64,000 bases of DNA, taken from positions 271,610,177 to 271,674,176 of the forward strand of contig OY282560.1 in NCBI GenBank assembly GCA_958295665.1. The letters run 5' to 3'. Position 1 is the first letter of the stretch. Each line of letters begins with the position of its first letter. A model generated the notes under the pieces. The model ran no database searches, had not been told where the DNA came from, and was given only the letters and a program-made list of their open reading frames with translations. Shown here piece after piece: positions 1 through 10,362 of this stretch. Source of the DNA: Tipula vernalis (Eukaryota > Arthropoda > Insecta > Diptera > Tipulidae). Both the position numbers and the translations under genes were made by a program.

Positions 1-820
1 ATTACCGATTTGCCTCTGATGATGTTAAATGGGCTTCGGAGGATCACCAATCGAAAGTCGACAACCACTCCAGATAGCCTTAATGCTGGAAACCTCATCG
101 CAGAACCACTTATAGGTTCCCTCATTGCTGCTTTTGCAGATGAAAATACCATTTGATGAAAAGCACCCGAGCATGAAAAGTATGAAATCGGAACATTAGT
201 TAGACTAGTTTCTCGAATAATTTGTACATCGCTTCTGAACCGACAAAGCAACTATCCGAAATCGTTCTTCGAAAAATGTAAAGTATTATTAATCTGTATC
301 ATATATCATACCACCGCGTACTCAACGCTGCAATTTCAATACGCTTTTGATAATAACATATTTTTCCTACTAGTCAGCAAGAAAATTTGCTTTACAAAAA
401 AAATATGAACATTAAAACAGTTATTTAAAAGAAACACTTGTGCTTCCCACATTCGACCATTAAGTGTGTCTATTGGTAAAGTCAATAGGTATGCTTTTAT
501 ATTTTTAACTAAATTTCGAGTATTCCTAATGGCTTAAGACCAATACCGACAAAAAATATTGAATCGAGGACATAAGGAACGTAAATTAAACAAGACTGCT
601 TTGCGTATGATATCAAAATTTGGAATATAATGGCGCAAGGGGATCTCAAGTGTCAAGTATGCCTCATGGTCCGCAATGAATTCAAATTAATAAAACCAGG
701 AAGATTAAATTAACCACCATGGAAAAGTTTATAAATAATTCGAATATGAAGCGGCTTTTTATACCCGTGAACAATATCCAAAACTGCAGTCATAAAGTAT
801 ACTTAATGTATTAAGAGTAA
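1..820. other. left-edge intergenic DNA with a faint coding-like patch
   Basis: There is no convincing gene. Positions 5-165 read as short protein-like stretches on the plus strand (for example RFASDDVKWASEDHQSK, then in another frame NLIAEPLIGSLIAAFADEN), joined by a stop and a frame change. This looks like the eroded end of a coding region that starts outside the window, but I do not recognise the family. The rest, to about 820, is AT-rich with many stops in every frame. Confidence 0.3.
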
Positions 821-1058
821 AATAGAACCACTTACTATTACTGTGTTTATCAACTTTTTGAAAGAATTCAACTGTACAATTTTGAAGCCCCGCAAGGGTC
901 AATGCGAGAAAGTGGACAATTTAGGTTTATCAAAATATAATTACCACCAGTCACAGGTCTATAAAGCCCGAAAAGAAATGGAAGCTGACCAAAAATTGGA
1001 ATCAGTAGGCCACAGTTCGATGCAAGTTGCGATGCATGACTCAAGAAACTACATTTAG
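821..1058 (+). pseudogene. fragment of an unnamed, possibly transposon-associated protein (KPRKxQC motif)
   Basis: An open stretch of about 79 codons with no good start; the reading frame is already open upstream of the GTG at 843. It contains FNCTILKPRKGQCEK followed by a charged segment with repeated K/E residues. From memory, many insect genomes carry multicopy proteins with a similar F-x3-FN-x4-KP-x-K-x-QC block followed by a lysine/glutamate-rich helix. I infer a fragment of such a protein. The expected second cysteine of the cluster is not visible, and the frame closes at 1058. I see no partner domains nearby. It could instead be a chance open frame. Confidence 0.35.
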
Positions 1059-1138
1059 AATGAAACCCAGGGACAATTAGTAGCTTCGTGTTTTACTACA
1101 ATAATCTCTAATCATGTAAAATAATAATTTATTATGAT

Positions 1139-2020
1139 GGGTGCTCTCAAATGCTCTTTGTAACCTATCATCAAAATACAAAATCAATTGTAGCGCGCGC
1201 TGTGTGACATGTGGCTCCATCCTGTTGGAATCGCATGTCAGCAAGATTAATGCCAGCTAATCGAGGTACTAAAAAATGTCTAATCATGTCCCTATACCGC
1301 TCACCATTGACAGTAACATTCTGACCATCATCGTTTTTGAAGACATATGGACCAATGACCCCGCTAGCCCATAAAGAGCACCAAACAGTAATTTTCTGTG
1401 GATATAATGGTATTTCGACAAAAGCTTGTGGATTATCCTCACTCCAAATCCGACAATGCTGCTTATTTACGTACCCATTCAACCAAAAATGGGCTTCATC
1501 GGAGAACAAAATTTTTAATGGAAATTCAACATCAATATCAATTTGTGCTTCAGCCCATTCAGCGAATTGGCGGCGCATACGATGGTCGTTTGGCTTTAAT
1601 TGCTGCACAAGTTGAATCTTGAAAGCTTTTAAGCCAAGATCCTTTTGTAAAATCTTCTTCAATGCTTTCCTGTACAGCGGCTATAGCTTCTTCAGTGCGT
1701 ACTGTTCGGCGTCTCACGGGATGCACATTATCATTAAGAGTAAACGTGGTCCGAAAACGATCTATTGTTATTCGAATTAGCCGCTCTGAAGGACGATTAT
1801 GTACGCCATAAAATGGACGAAGTGCACGATAAGTTTGACGAACAGAACCATTATTTTGATAAAAAATTTCAACAATTTGCAAGCGTTGCTCTGATGTAAG
1901 TCTATCCATAATGAAATGTCAAACCAAACTAAACAATAAGCAACTATCATCTGTTAAATGGGTTGTCAAATAAAGCAGTGTTACCAACTCAAAGTTGAGA
2001 ACCTATAAAAAAAAACACCC
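1139..2020 (-). mobile_element. mariner-superfamily DNA transposon, internally deleted
   Basis: The right end is clear: read on the minus strand, the element begins at 2020 with GGGTGTTTTTTTTTATAGG, next to a TA dinucleotide at 2021-2022. It is followed by a short leader and the transposase start at 1909. The left end is less certain. A GGGTGCTCTCAAATG sequence at 1139 shares the first five bases of the terminus and may be the decayed opposite inverted repeat, but no flanking TA is visible there. The coding region stops well short of a normal transposase, so an internal deletion before the left end is likely. Confidence 0.6.
1171..1909 (-). pseudogene. mariner-like transposase (HTH plus DDE_3), frameshifted and truncated
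   Basis: The protein would bind the element ends and catalyse cut-and-paste transposition in the nucleus. The N-terminal part (start ATG at 1909) begins MDRLTSEQRLQIVEIFYQNN, typical of the helix-turn-helix (DUF4817-like) domain common in insect transposons, and includes RALRPFYGVHNRP. The catalytic half (1662-1171) lies in another frame and shows KILFSDEAHFWLNGYVNKQ, which contains the first catalytic Asp, and MRFQQDGATCHTA, which contains the second. The frame breaks near 1640-1660, with a short stretch missing between the halves. The protein ends shortly after TARATID, so the SPDL-type segment with the third acidic residue is absent. It cannot be functional. Confidence 0.85.
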
Positions 2021-2439
2021 TATAGTTTATCAAATTAAGACTGATTGATATAAATTGAATTAATTATTAATAAACTAGAATTAATTTGAGAAATCGTTAT
2101 TTTATTATGGACTTCTTTACCAAATCCCTGTAAAAGCGTGAATTTGTTTCAATAATAAGACGTAATAAACAATCCATACAGTAACGAAGGTAATATTATG
2201 GTTTTAACTAATTTTTTGAAATAAACGCCAATTTTTATTTATTTTACCATAATTTATTATTTTATATAATAAGTTTTACACCCTCCTGTAAAATTTACAT
2301 AATGCGATTTACACCCTGCTCTGTTTACAAAATGCTATAGATATGAGCTTAACAGTTTTTTAAAAGTTTAGTCGCTATTATACGGTATCGACATATAGAA
2401 TTATATGGTATCGACTATTATATGGTATCGACATATAGA
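2021..2439. other. AT-rich spacer ending in short direct repeats
   Basis: No coding sequence is visible. Near the right side (about 2380-2440) the phrase TATGGTATCGACATATAGAA occurs twice with a shortened copy between, just before the fold-back element begins. It may belong to that element's outer end. Confidence 0.4.
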
Positions 2440-3165
2440 ATTTTCTTTGGAAGGCCAAGTGTCGAAAGGCCGAAATACGAAAGAACAAATGGGTCGGAAG
2501 TCCGAATGTCGAAAGGCCGAATGTCGTATGGCAGAATGTGTCGAAAGGCCGAATGTCTAATGGCAGATTGGGTCGAAAGTGTAGAAAGGTCAAATGTCGA
2601 AAGGCCGAATTTGGGTCGAAAGGCCGAATATCGAAAGGCCGAACGGGTCGAATGGCTGAACGTGTGGAAAGACCGATTGGGTCAAAAGGTCGAATTCTCA
2701 TTAAATTTTTTTTTTCACTTAAATTATTGAAATCAATATTTAAAACCATTAAATTTATTTCTTAATGTAAAAAGATTTAAATAAATTCAAAATACGTGCT
2801 AAAAAATCCTGTGTATTAATGTGATCAAATTTTGTCGGAAAAAAACTATTTATTTTTCTTTTTTTATTATAATTAATTAATTTTTAATTATATGACAAAA
2901 AAAAACGTAAGAAGATTTTAATATTTAAGGATTTACTATTAAAAATTTTTATACAAAAAAAATTTCATTAAAAGATGAAAAATTAAAATAAATTTCGACA
3001 AAAACAGCCTTTCGACATTCGGCCTTTCGACACATTCGGCCTTTCTACATTTGGCCTTTCTACACACTCGGCCTTTCGACATTCGGCGTTCGGCCTTTTG
3101 ACATTCGGCTTTTCAACATTCGACTTTTCGACGTTCGGCTTTTCGACATTCGGCCCTATTCTGTG
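2440..3165. repeat. fold-back element made of inverted 15-bp minisatellite arms
   Basis: The left arm (about 2440-2700) consists of imperfect tandem copies of a 15-bp unit close to AATGTCGAAAGGCCG. The right arm (about 3000-3165) carries the same unit in the opposite orientation (CGGCCTTTCGACATT). They are separated by about 300 bp of A/T-only-like sequence. Transcribed or single-stranded, the arms would form a long imperfect stem. This architecture, tandem repeats inside long inverted ends with an AT loop, is that of fold-back transposable elements. No open frame of biological meaning lies inside; apparent frames are by-products of the 15-bp period. No target duplication could be assigned. 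Confidence 0.75.
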
Positions 3166-3689
3166 CTTTTAATATATTAAAACGGGTTTTTTGTTTATCA
3201 TCTTATTTTTATTTATTAAACTCCTACGTTTCGGCGATAATAATTCCGTTATCTTTAGTACAAAGCTTAAATTTAAAAATAAGATTATTAGAGAAAAAAT
3301 TAATTTAACAAAAATTTGGAAACTTTTTGTGTATTTAGTAAATATTGAGAATTTTGAAATTTTTTTATATGTACATATATTTTAGTCAAATAAATAATAA
3401 TAACTAAAAGGGATGAGGATATGTTTCCTAGCAAAGTTGCTTGGCTCACATATTTTTGTTAAACAGTTTTTTGGGATAAACAGAAGTCGGTCGTGCTAAT
3501 CGTTTATTGATTTTAACCGACAATTATGTCAAAATTTTAACGAAACAATTTTTGTTGTGATTTTTTCTCGGCAAATGTCAAAAAAATGTGTGTAAATCGC
3601 AATGATATTATGGAATTTTAATGGTTTTTGTCTGATTTTTTTGGATGGGCCGAGCCTAAAAAATGCAAAATGTTCTTTCATTTATCGGT
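3166..3689. other. AT-rich intergenic DNA
   Basis: I see no gene, terminal repeat or RNA-like structure. The sequence CTACGTTTCGGCGATAAT near 3220 faintly recalls the 3' regions of Penelope-like elements, but nothing around it supports that. Confidence 0.4.
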
Positions 3690-3925
3690 CGATATGACAT
3701 ATTTCAAAACTCCATAATTCAAAACGGTATATGGTACACTGTGGAATATGGTACACTATGACATATTTCAAAATGGCTTATGATACACTACGGCATATTT
3801 CGAAACGGGATATGGTACACCACGGCATATTTTAAGACTTGGAGATTTGTTAATCAATTAAGATGAAATTCGACCAGTATGTTGGAAAAGGGATTCCAAA
3901 ATAAGTTTGTTAACTTAAAATTGTA
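3690..3925 (-). repeat. composite repeat, inverted copy: short-unit array plus one 107-bp monomer
   Basis: Positions 3690-3838 alternate CATATTTCAAAACGG-like and TATGGTACACTACGG-like units of about 15-19 bp. Reverse-complemented, the block aligns with the array at 8640-8815 (shared phrases AAATATGCCGT and GTGTACCATAT). Next to it, 3840-3925 reverse-complements to one diverged copy of the 107-bp satellite monomer (GGAATCCCTTTTCCAAC, GTCGAATTTCATC). The order of the two parts is the same as at 8160-8815, so the two loci are copies of one composite repeat in opposite orientation. Confidence 0.7.
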
Positions 3926-4310
3926 AACTTACCAAAAATAGATGTGATTTTTTGAAATTTTATTAAGAATTATATTTCATTATTTTTTAACGTTTACTAA
4001 ATTATTATGGCTCCAAATTTCTCTTTTTAATAATTATTGAGTAATTTTACAACTTTTACACAAAATTGAATAAAGTTCAGAATCAAACTTTATTCTTTTT
4101 TATAAATTTATAAGATTTCCGACAATTTTCGTTTATATTTACCTAATTAATTCATTACAACGAAGATGGAAAAGCCCAACATAGAAATTCACGATGGTTT
4201 TTATTTCTAAAATAATACTTTGTTACGGCCGTTCAAAACAAATACGAACGTTTAAAAACTGGTAGTGTCCGACGACCTTTAGTGCACATATAATGAATTG
4301 AATGTGATTT
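3926..4310. other. AT-rich spacer
   Basis: No coding sequence or repeat family is recognised. The segment ends at the poly-T run that marks the 3' end of the minus-strand LINE. Confidence 0.4.
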
Positions 4311-5620
4311 TTTTTTTTTTTTTTTTTTTTATTTATATTTTCCGAAAAACATACATTTTTATTTTGGAAAACATCAAAATTGAAATAAAGTTTATACAAT
4401 AATATTTTTTTTTCCTTAACCTATATACAACATAATTATTAAAGTTAAACAAACAAAGTAGATAAAAATACACTTAGATATTAAATATTATCTAGGCATC
4501 AACTAATATAACTATAGTACATATGTACATACAAACAAAATAATATCAATCATCAATCAACCAATGAACAAAGAAATCAATGGTTTAATTCATATTCACG
4601 AACAAATTCAGTAAAAAAACGACTTTTCATGCTCGTTTTAAAGGCGCCAAGTGGCATACACTTACACACAGGTTCAAGTTGGTTGAACAGTTTTAACCCG
4701 CGGTAAAATACACTATCTTGTGATAGTTTGTACAAATAATTTGGTAAGCGGTAATGCGCAGCATCCCGATTGGAACGTTCCGTTATCGTATAATTTGTAG
4801 TTAATACGTTATTACATTTTATCATGCGATGTTTTATTTTATATACCAAGAGAATAAATTCATAATCTATCATTTGAGATATCGGCAGTAGTTTATTGTT
4901 ATAAAGTGAAATTGTTGGTGTTCTCATGTTAAGGCAATTAATCGCTTTAAGGGCTTGATTCTGGTAAATCTGCAGCTCATTCACTTTTGTTTTGCCTGCA
5001 GATCCCCAAATTTGAATTAGGTATAATAAATTTGAATGAATGTACGAAAAATAACAATTTAGTGAAACTGCATGGGGAACAAATTTCCCAATTCGTCGGA
5101 AGACTGCTATGTAGGGAGCTATTTTCTGTTTTATAGAGTTTACCTGGTGTGTCCATTTTAAATTGAAACTAAGATGCAAGCCGAGATAACAGATGCTCTC
5201 TACCCTATTGATTTTGTCCGAATCTAGAATAATTTCCTCAAGGTCAGTAAATAGTGGTTGCCTAAGAGAAAATATTATAAATTTAGTTTTTGATTTATTA
5301 AAACGAAGTTTATTTCTGGTAAAGTAATCACTTAAGATTTTCATATCAGTTGCCATTTGTAGTTCTAAGTTATATCTGTCATTAGCACCATAAATAATTG
5401 CCGCATCGTCCGCGAACAATTGAATTTTGCCAGAGAGGTTCAAAGCGAAAATATCATTTATATAGATAGTGAAAAGCAAGGGCCCTAAAATGGAACCTTG
5501 TGGTACACCAGACTTTAATAGCAGCTCTTCAGATTTATCGTTTCCTATTTGAACGTAATGTTTCCGATTATACAAATAATCTTGTAATAGTAATAGAGCT
5601 AGATTTATTTTTTCCTCTCG
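4311..5620 (-). mobile_element. 5'-truncated non-LTR retrotransposon (LINE)
   Basis: The element reads on the minus strand. It ends in a long poly-T run (poly-A tail on the element strand) at about 4311-4330, preceded by roughly 250 bp of 3' untranslated sequence. Homology begins abruptly around 5600-5620 inside the reverse transcriptase, which is the usual result of incomplete target-primed reverse transcription. I could not find a confident target-site duplication. Confidence 0.85.
4577..5613 (-). pseudogene. LINE reverse transcriptase, C-terminal part
   Basis: The protein copies the element RNA into DNA at a nicked chromosomal target. Visible motifs are LLLKSGVPQGSILGPLLF (motif B, template grip) and IQLFADDAAIIYG (motif C with the catalytic FADD aspartates), followed by a thumb and C-terminal region with WTHQVNSIKQKI. 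The frame is open from about 5613 to the stop at 4577, with no ATG at its upstream edge. The endonuclease, fingers and motif A are missing because of 5' truncation. The surviving frame has no stops, suggesting a fairly recent insertion, but it cannot act alone. Clade assignment (Jockey-like or CR1-like) is not certain by eye. Confidence 0.85.
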
Positions 5621-5624
5621 ATTT

Positions 5625-7539
5625 TATTGGTCATCGAACTTTTATTTATTTAGTATTGATGACGATGAGTGGTGACTCATTTTAGTAGTAATGAAATAAA
5701 TTCATTTTGCGTGTTTTCTATGTATAACGTTTAAACGATATCGTATTCGATGGAGAAGACTTATTTAATACTATGCACATCTTGACTATATATGTACATA
5801 TTTGGTCATTTAATGTGGTGAAATATTGGTATGTAAATAATGTATATACACAAATTATTGTAGGCAATTTATATACATAAGTAAATACGCTTATATGTAG
5901 ACAATAAAGTACATAAAGTAAATCTGTACATAATATACATATAATCGTTCTGGAATATGCTATAGAATTGATAGAATGATTATTCAAGCTACCGTAATTG
6001 AACCTTGTTCAGGGAACTTACTATTAAAATTAATTTTTTGTTTTTAAATTTTTTTAAAATACAAAATTTTGGCAGATAATTGTGTGAATAGTGTTTTTCT
6101 TCTTCGTTGTGCCGATCCGATAACCTTATTCTAAATCTAAATATAAAATTCAACTGTTTTGTGGTTATAAGCTATCCTATACCGATTTGATAAATTTATT
6201 CGCTTAATATCATAGAAACAGAAAATAATCATCGGAAGAATAAATAGGAGATTCTATCTCTACGAAGTATAGGGCCGCTGCATTAGCGGTGTTAGCGGGG
6301 TCTCATCGACTGAACTGACGACGGATAATCAATACCATACCCTATACCTGCAACCGTTAACAACAACAAGGAAATTCCTCATAAGCTATTTCAACGAGCG
6401 GATATCAGTTATTGTGAAAAAAAAAGAGAAACGTTTAAAAAGGTTGTAGTTTATTTACATATTGGTATAGTGGTATCGAAATTTCAGATTAGTGAATAGA
6501 ATTCACTAATTCATATAGAATCAGAAAAACTGTGAATTCTGCGAAAAACTGTTCAGTGAATTTAGATAGTGAATTGTGTATTTCAAAAAAAAAAAAAGAA
6601 AGAACAAATAAATTTAGAAATAAGTACCTACATATGCTAGTTAGGTAGATGTAAATTTTAAGTGCCGCGAAGTTAGTTTTAGTGCTAAGTAGTGCAAGAT
6701 ATGCAACGAGCATTCATTTAATTTAAAGTTATTTTTTTCAGCTTCCATATAGATAGCAGAGAGTACTCTTGGCAATATATGGTAAGTTTCATAAATATAT
6801 TTGGTTTTGTGCCTATGCATAAATGTGCTCCCATCGTAATCGTGTACCATATTTTTATTAAATTTTTCGTCGATTTTCTTTTTTCTGGTTTCTCTCAATA
6901 AGCATACATACATGTACGTACATAATTTTTTTGCTTTAGCTATAAGTCGGTACTTTATTTAAATATAAAATTATTGAATTGTGCTTAATAAATTCTCGTA
7001 AAATGAAAGCATAGTTTTTATTGTAATGATGATTGATAATTTTGTTGATCTGAGGAAGTCAGATGAGTGTGGGCCTGTTGTGCATTTTTTTTTTGTCAGT
7101 TATTTCAACGTGTAAAGTTATTGTACGATCCAATAGTTCGTTTGGCGGCACAGACCCCCCAAGTATCGGCTTCAGCATACCCAATGAACAAAAACGTGTT
7201 GGCCGCCAAAAGATCGGTTACAACTTGCGGTTACTAACTGAAAATATAAGCGCAATAAAACATCTGCTACGAGTATGTTGTAGTTCGGTAAAAAAAAACA
7301 ACAAAAATTAAAACTAAAATCTGGATTTCCCACATATCTTCGTAAAACACTAAACTTTATAGAATGCCATAGAAACAATCATTACAAAAATAAAATAAAA
7401 AATTGGCGAATTAAGTATCGAATTAGCTAACTTCGTAGAAAATTTGTTCCATATATTAGCAAATAATTTTATTTAATAAAAGATAGATTTATTTAAAATA
7501 AGATTTACATACAGATTTATTTCCATTAGAAGAATAAAT
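5625..7539. other. AT-rich intergenic DNA
   Basis: Open frames here are short, low-complexity and lack recognisable motifs. A patch at 6270-6330 is less AT-rich than its surroundings (GCCGCTGCATTAGCGG) and may be a scrap of an element, but I cannot name it. No RNA gene is seen. Confidence 0.4.
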
Positions 7540-7880
7540 TTAATTTTTTTAAGTGAAGGGAAATTCTCTTAAGCGAAAGAAAATTGAATAACTGAACAAT
7601 AATTCCAATAGGTGAAGGAAAATTTAAGTAAATTAAAAAAAAATCTACTAATTGGAGGAAAATTGTGTTAGGTGAAGGATTTCGGCATATTCCAGAACTT
7701 AATCTACAAATCATTTTAAGATTTTATTTCCTTCGCAATTGTCGAATTTGATAACAATCGGTTAAGAAACAGTCAAGTTCCATTGTAATTGACCATATTC
7801 TAGAATTTTATCTGAAAACCATTTTAGAACCCTATTTTCGTCGAATATGTTGAATTTTACCGTAACCGGTTAGGATTTTT
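7540..7880 (+). repeat. diverged 107-bp satellite copies with a GGTGAAGGAAAATT-type leader
   Basis: At 7550-7680 the phrase GGTGAAGGAAAATT and variants recur irregularly. From 7681 come two diverged copies of the 107-bp monomer (GGCATATTCCAGAACTT, AACAATCGGTTAAGAAA, GACCATATTCTAGAA). The same order, a CTTAAGCGAAA-type leader then 107-bp units, recurs from 8160, so this is probably another copy of the same composite repeat. Confidence 0.6.
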
Positions 7881-8159
7881 TTTTTTAAATTCTTATAAAC
7901 GAGTTTATACTAGTGATTCGAAAAAAAATCATTACTAAAATAATAAAATATTATTGAATAAATACGCGATTAGCCAATTATGTTGTAAAATATTGATGTT
8001 GGTAGAAAATCGGTTCCTATTTGAAAAATAATTTTAATGAATAAAAGTAAACCTGAAGGGCTAATATACATATAGTATTTCTACTTTTAAAATTAGATTT
8101 AACTCAAAATTAAAAATTATAGGTAGCACCTCCCGATTATATCTTCATTACCAATATTT

Positions 8160-8815
8160 TTATTTCCTTAAGCGAAATAAAATTCCGATATGTAAAGGGC
8201 AAATTTTGTAAGTATAGGGTAACTTTATAGTTGATGATTAAAACCATTTTAGAATCCCATTTCCATCGGACTTGTTAAATTTCATCATAATACGTTAAAA
8301 AATAGCAAATTTCCATACTTATTGGCCATATTGCAGAATTTCATCTAAAACTCATTTTAGAATCCCATTTCCATCACAATTGTCGAATTTGATCATATCG
8401 GTTAAGAAATAACCGAGTTACATCATTATTGGCCATATTCCTGAATTTCATCTAAAATCAGTTTTAGAATCATCGTATATGGTATGTTGAATTTCATCAT
8501 GTTCGGTTAATAAATAGCCAAGTTCCAACCTAATTGGCTATATTTCAGAACTTTGTCTATAATCCATTTCAATATTCCATTTTCGGTGCACTTGTAAAAT
8601 TTCATCATAGTCGGCTAAGAAATAGCCAATTTTTAGAATATGCCATATTGTACCATAGGACATAATAAAATATGCCGTCGTGTACCTTAGGCCATAGTAC
8701 CATATGTCGTACTGAAAAATGTCATTGTGAAATATTCCGTAATGTACCATATGGCATTGTGTACCATATGCCGTTTTGAAATATGCCGTTTTGAAATATG
8801 CCATGTTGAACGAGT
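8160..8815 (+). repeat. composite repeat: 107-bp monomers followed by a short-unit array
   Basis: From 8220 to 8640 there are about four head-to-tail monomers. The landmark GGCCATATT recurs at intervals of 107 and 105 bp, with TTTTAGAATCCCATTTCC and ATCGGTTAAGAAATA in fixed order between. From 8640 to 8815 the sequence changes to alternating short units, GTGTACCATATGCCGTT and TTGAAATATGCCGTT. The reverse complement of this composite lies at 3690-3925. The function is unknown; no coding frame is credible. Confidence 0.8.
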
Positions 8816-9458
8816 CCCTACACTTCACCCAATGTGTACGTGCCCGAATTATGCTAATTGAGTTTGCTCTAAAAAATTAAAATTGTGATGTGAGGAACTT
8901 AACCTCATGGGCACAACACATTTTCACAAAAAAACAGAATTTCCATTAAGAAGCTAGTGTTGTCCTTTACAATATTCCTGATAATCGCTGATCGTGGTGC
9001 TGAAACATAACCTCGTTTTCCGTTAAATAGTTATTACAATTTATTTACTTTTAGTAGGATTCTCCTTTTCCAAAATTGTCGCTTCCTCCAGTTTATCGTA
9101 AATCGTTTGAGATTGCAACTCTAAGGGAATATTGTATTTTAATTATGTAAATAAAAATATATAAACTATTAAAAGGTCTATCAACAATTTAATTATTTAA
9201 TAAAAATTTAGTTCTTTCGAATTTAATTTTTTCGACGAAATTTTGATTTTCGCGCGCATTTTTCAAATTATTTGCCGAAAGGTATTTTTGGCGATGTTGC
9301 TGGCAAAAACGTTTGTTGAATAGCTATCAAAAATCAATACGTCCGTTTAAATTTTAAGTTATCAGACTGAAATTTAAAATCCGATAATCTTAAATTTCTT
9401 TCCTCCAATAAGAACACCGTAGTCTTTTATCGACCCGACTAAGTTTTTTTGTGATAAG
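8816..9458. other. AT-rich intergenic DNA
   Basis: There is no supported gene or repeat between the composite repeat and the left TIR of the pogo-like element. Confidence 0.4.
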
Positions 9459-9460
9459 TA

Positions 9461-9487
9461 GCGTAACGTATACGATTAATGACACCC
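9461..9487 (+). repeat. left TIR of the pogo-like element
   Basis: It begins GCGTAACGTATAC and ends ATTAATGACACCC, and matches the reverse complement of 13226-13252 except at two positions. It is preceded by TA. Confidence 0.85.
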
Positions 9488-9636
9488 AAGAATTCCTATA
9501 CAATTATTGACATCACTGCAATTCTTAAGGTTTTTATTACATTTGTTTAAAATATCCTCTCCTTTATTCAGTATTTTAAACAACCGTAATAATTTCTCTG
9601 TCTAATAAAATCAGCTCTCTTGCTAAAATTATTCAT

Positions 9637-9971
9637 GCCCGGTTTCACAAAAAACTATCCAACCCTTAGTTAAATAATATTTCCTCTCTTTCATCTTTTA
9701 TAAAATTACGTTTTGTTTCATAATACAAATTCTATGCAAGTTGATTATATTTTATTTTTACATAGAAATATTTAGCCATCAGCTAAATATTTAGCTCGAT
9801 GAAATTGGGCAGTTAAATATTTAGCTCTCCAGTTAAAATGTTCATGTAAAAAAGGAAATAAAATTAGCATGCGTTGAATTTGTGTTATGAAATAAATCGC
9901 AATTTAATAAAAGAAGAAAGGGAGGAAACATTATTTAACTAGAGATTACTTCTTTTTTTGTGAAATCGGGC
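9637..9971. mobile_element. MITE with GCCCGGTTTCACAA termini, nested in the pogo-like element
   Basis: The left end reads GCCCGGTTTCACAAAAAAC and the right end reverse-complements to GCCCGATTTCACAAAAAAA. A second matching block lies further in (AGTTAAATAAT-x-TTTCCTC on both sides). AT dinucleotides flank both ends (9635-9636, 9972-9973), compatible with an AT target duplication. The 335-bp body has no coding capacity and contains several ATTTAGC repeats. I infer a non-autonomous DNA transposon; the parent family is not determined. Confidence 0.7.
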
Positions 9972-10200
9972 ATCAGTCTGTCAGTGAATTTTGTGAAACA
10001 AACGCGTGTGTTTTAAGAGAAATTTTTTATGGTGATTTTGATTCGTTTTTGCTAAAGAATAATAATATGTAAATATGGAAATAAGGCCTTTATATTACAA
10101 TATTTGTAATTATTTTATGTAATTATGCATTATTAAATATTTAATTTAGATATTTAATCCTGAAATGATGCAATTTTAAACTAAATAAAAATGTAATTTT

Positions 10201-10331
10201 GTGTCAATAATAGGACTAAATTATGTGTTATATTCAATTATTGACACAAGGTGTCAATAGCTGTGATATATTGGAGTATAATAATTTGCACAGTGTCAAT
10301 TATTGTACTTTTAAGGGGTGTCAATAATTAA
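10201..10331 (+). repeat. left cluster of subterminal GTGTCAAT motifs
   Basis: Copies of GTGTCAATAAT or its complement occur at about 10201, 10233, 10249, 10293 (GTGTCAATTATTGTACTTTT) and 10318, just upstream of the transposase. They repeat the inner part of the TIR. I infer that they are additional transposase-binding sites or promoter elements. Confidence 0.7.
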
Positions 10332-10362
10332 TTTTTATTTTTAAGAAATTTTTAGTTCTAAA

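Noticed and set aside
1337..1622. Plus-strand open frames opposite the mariner-like transposase
   Set aside because: They are antisense shadows of the real minus-strand coding sequence.
2378..2765. Open frames on both strands with repeating RPFDI or SKGR-type peptides
   Set aside because: The frames mirror the 15-bp minisatellite period (a multiple of three) and are not genes.
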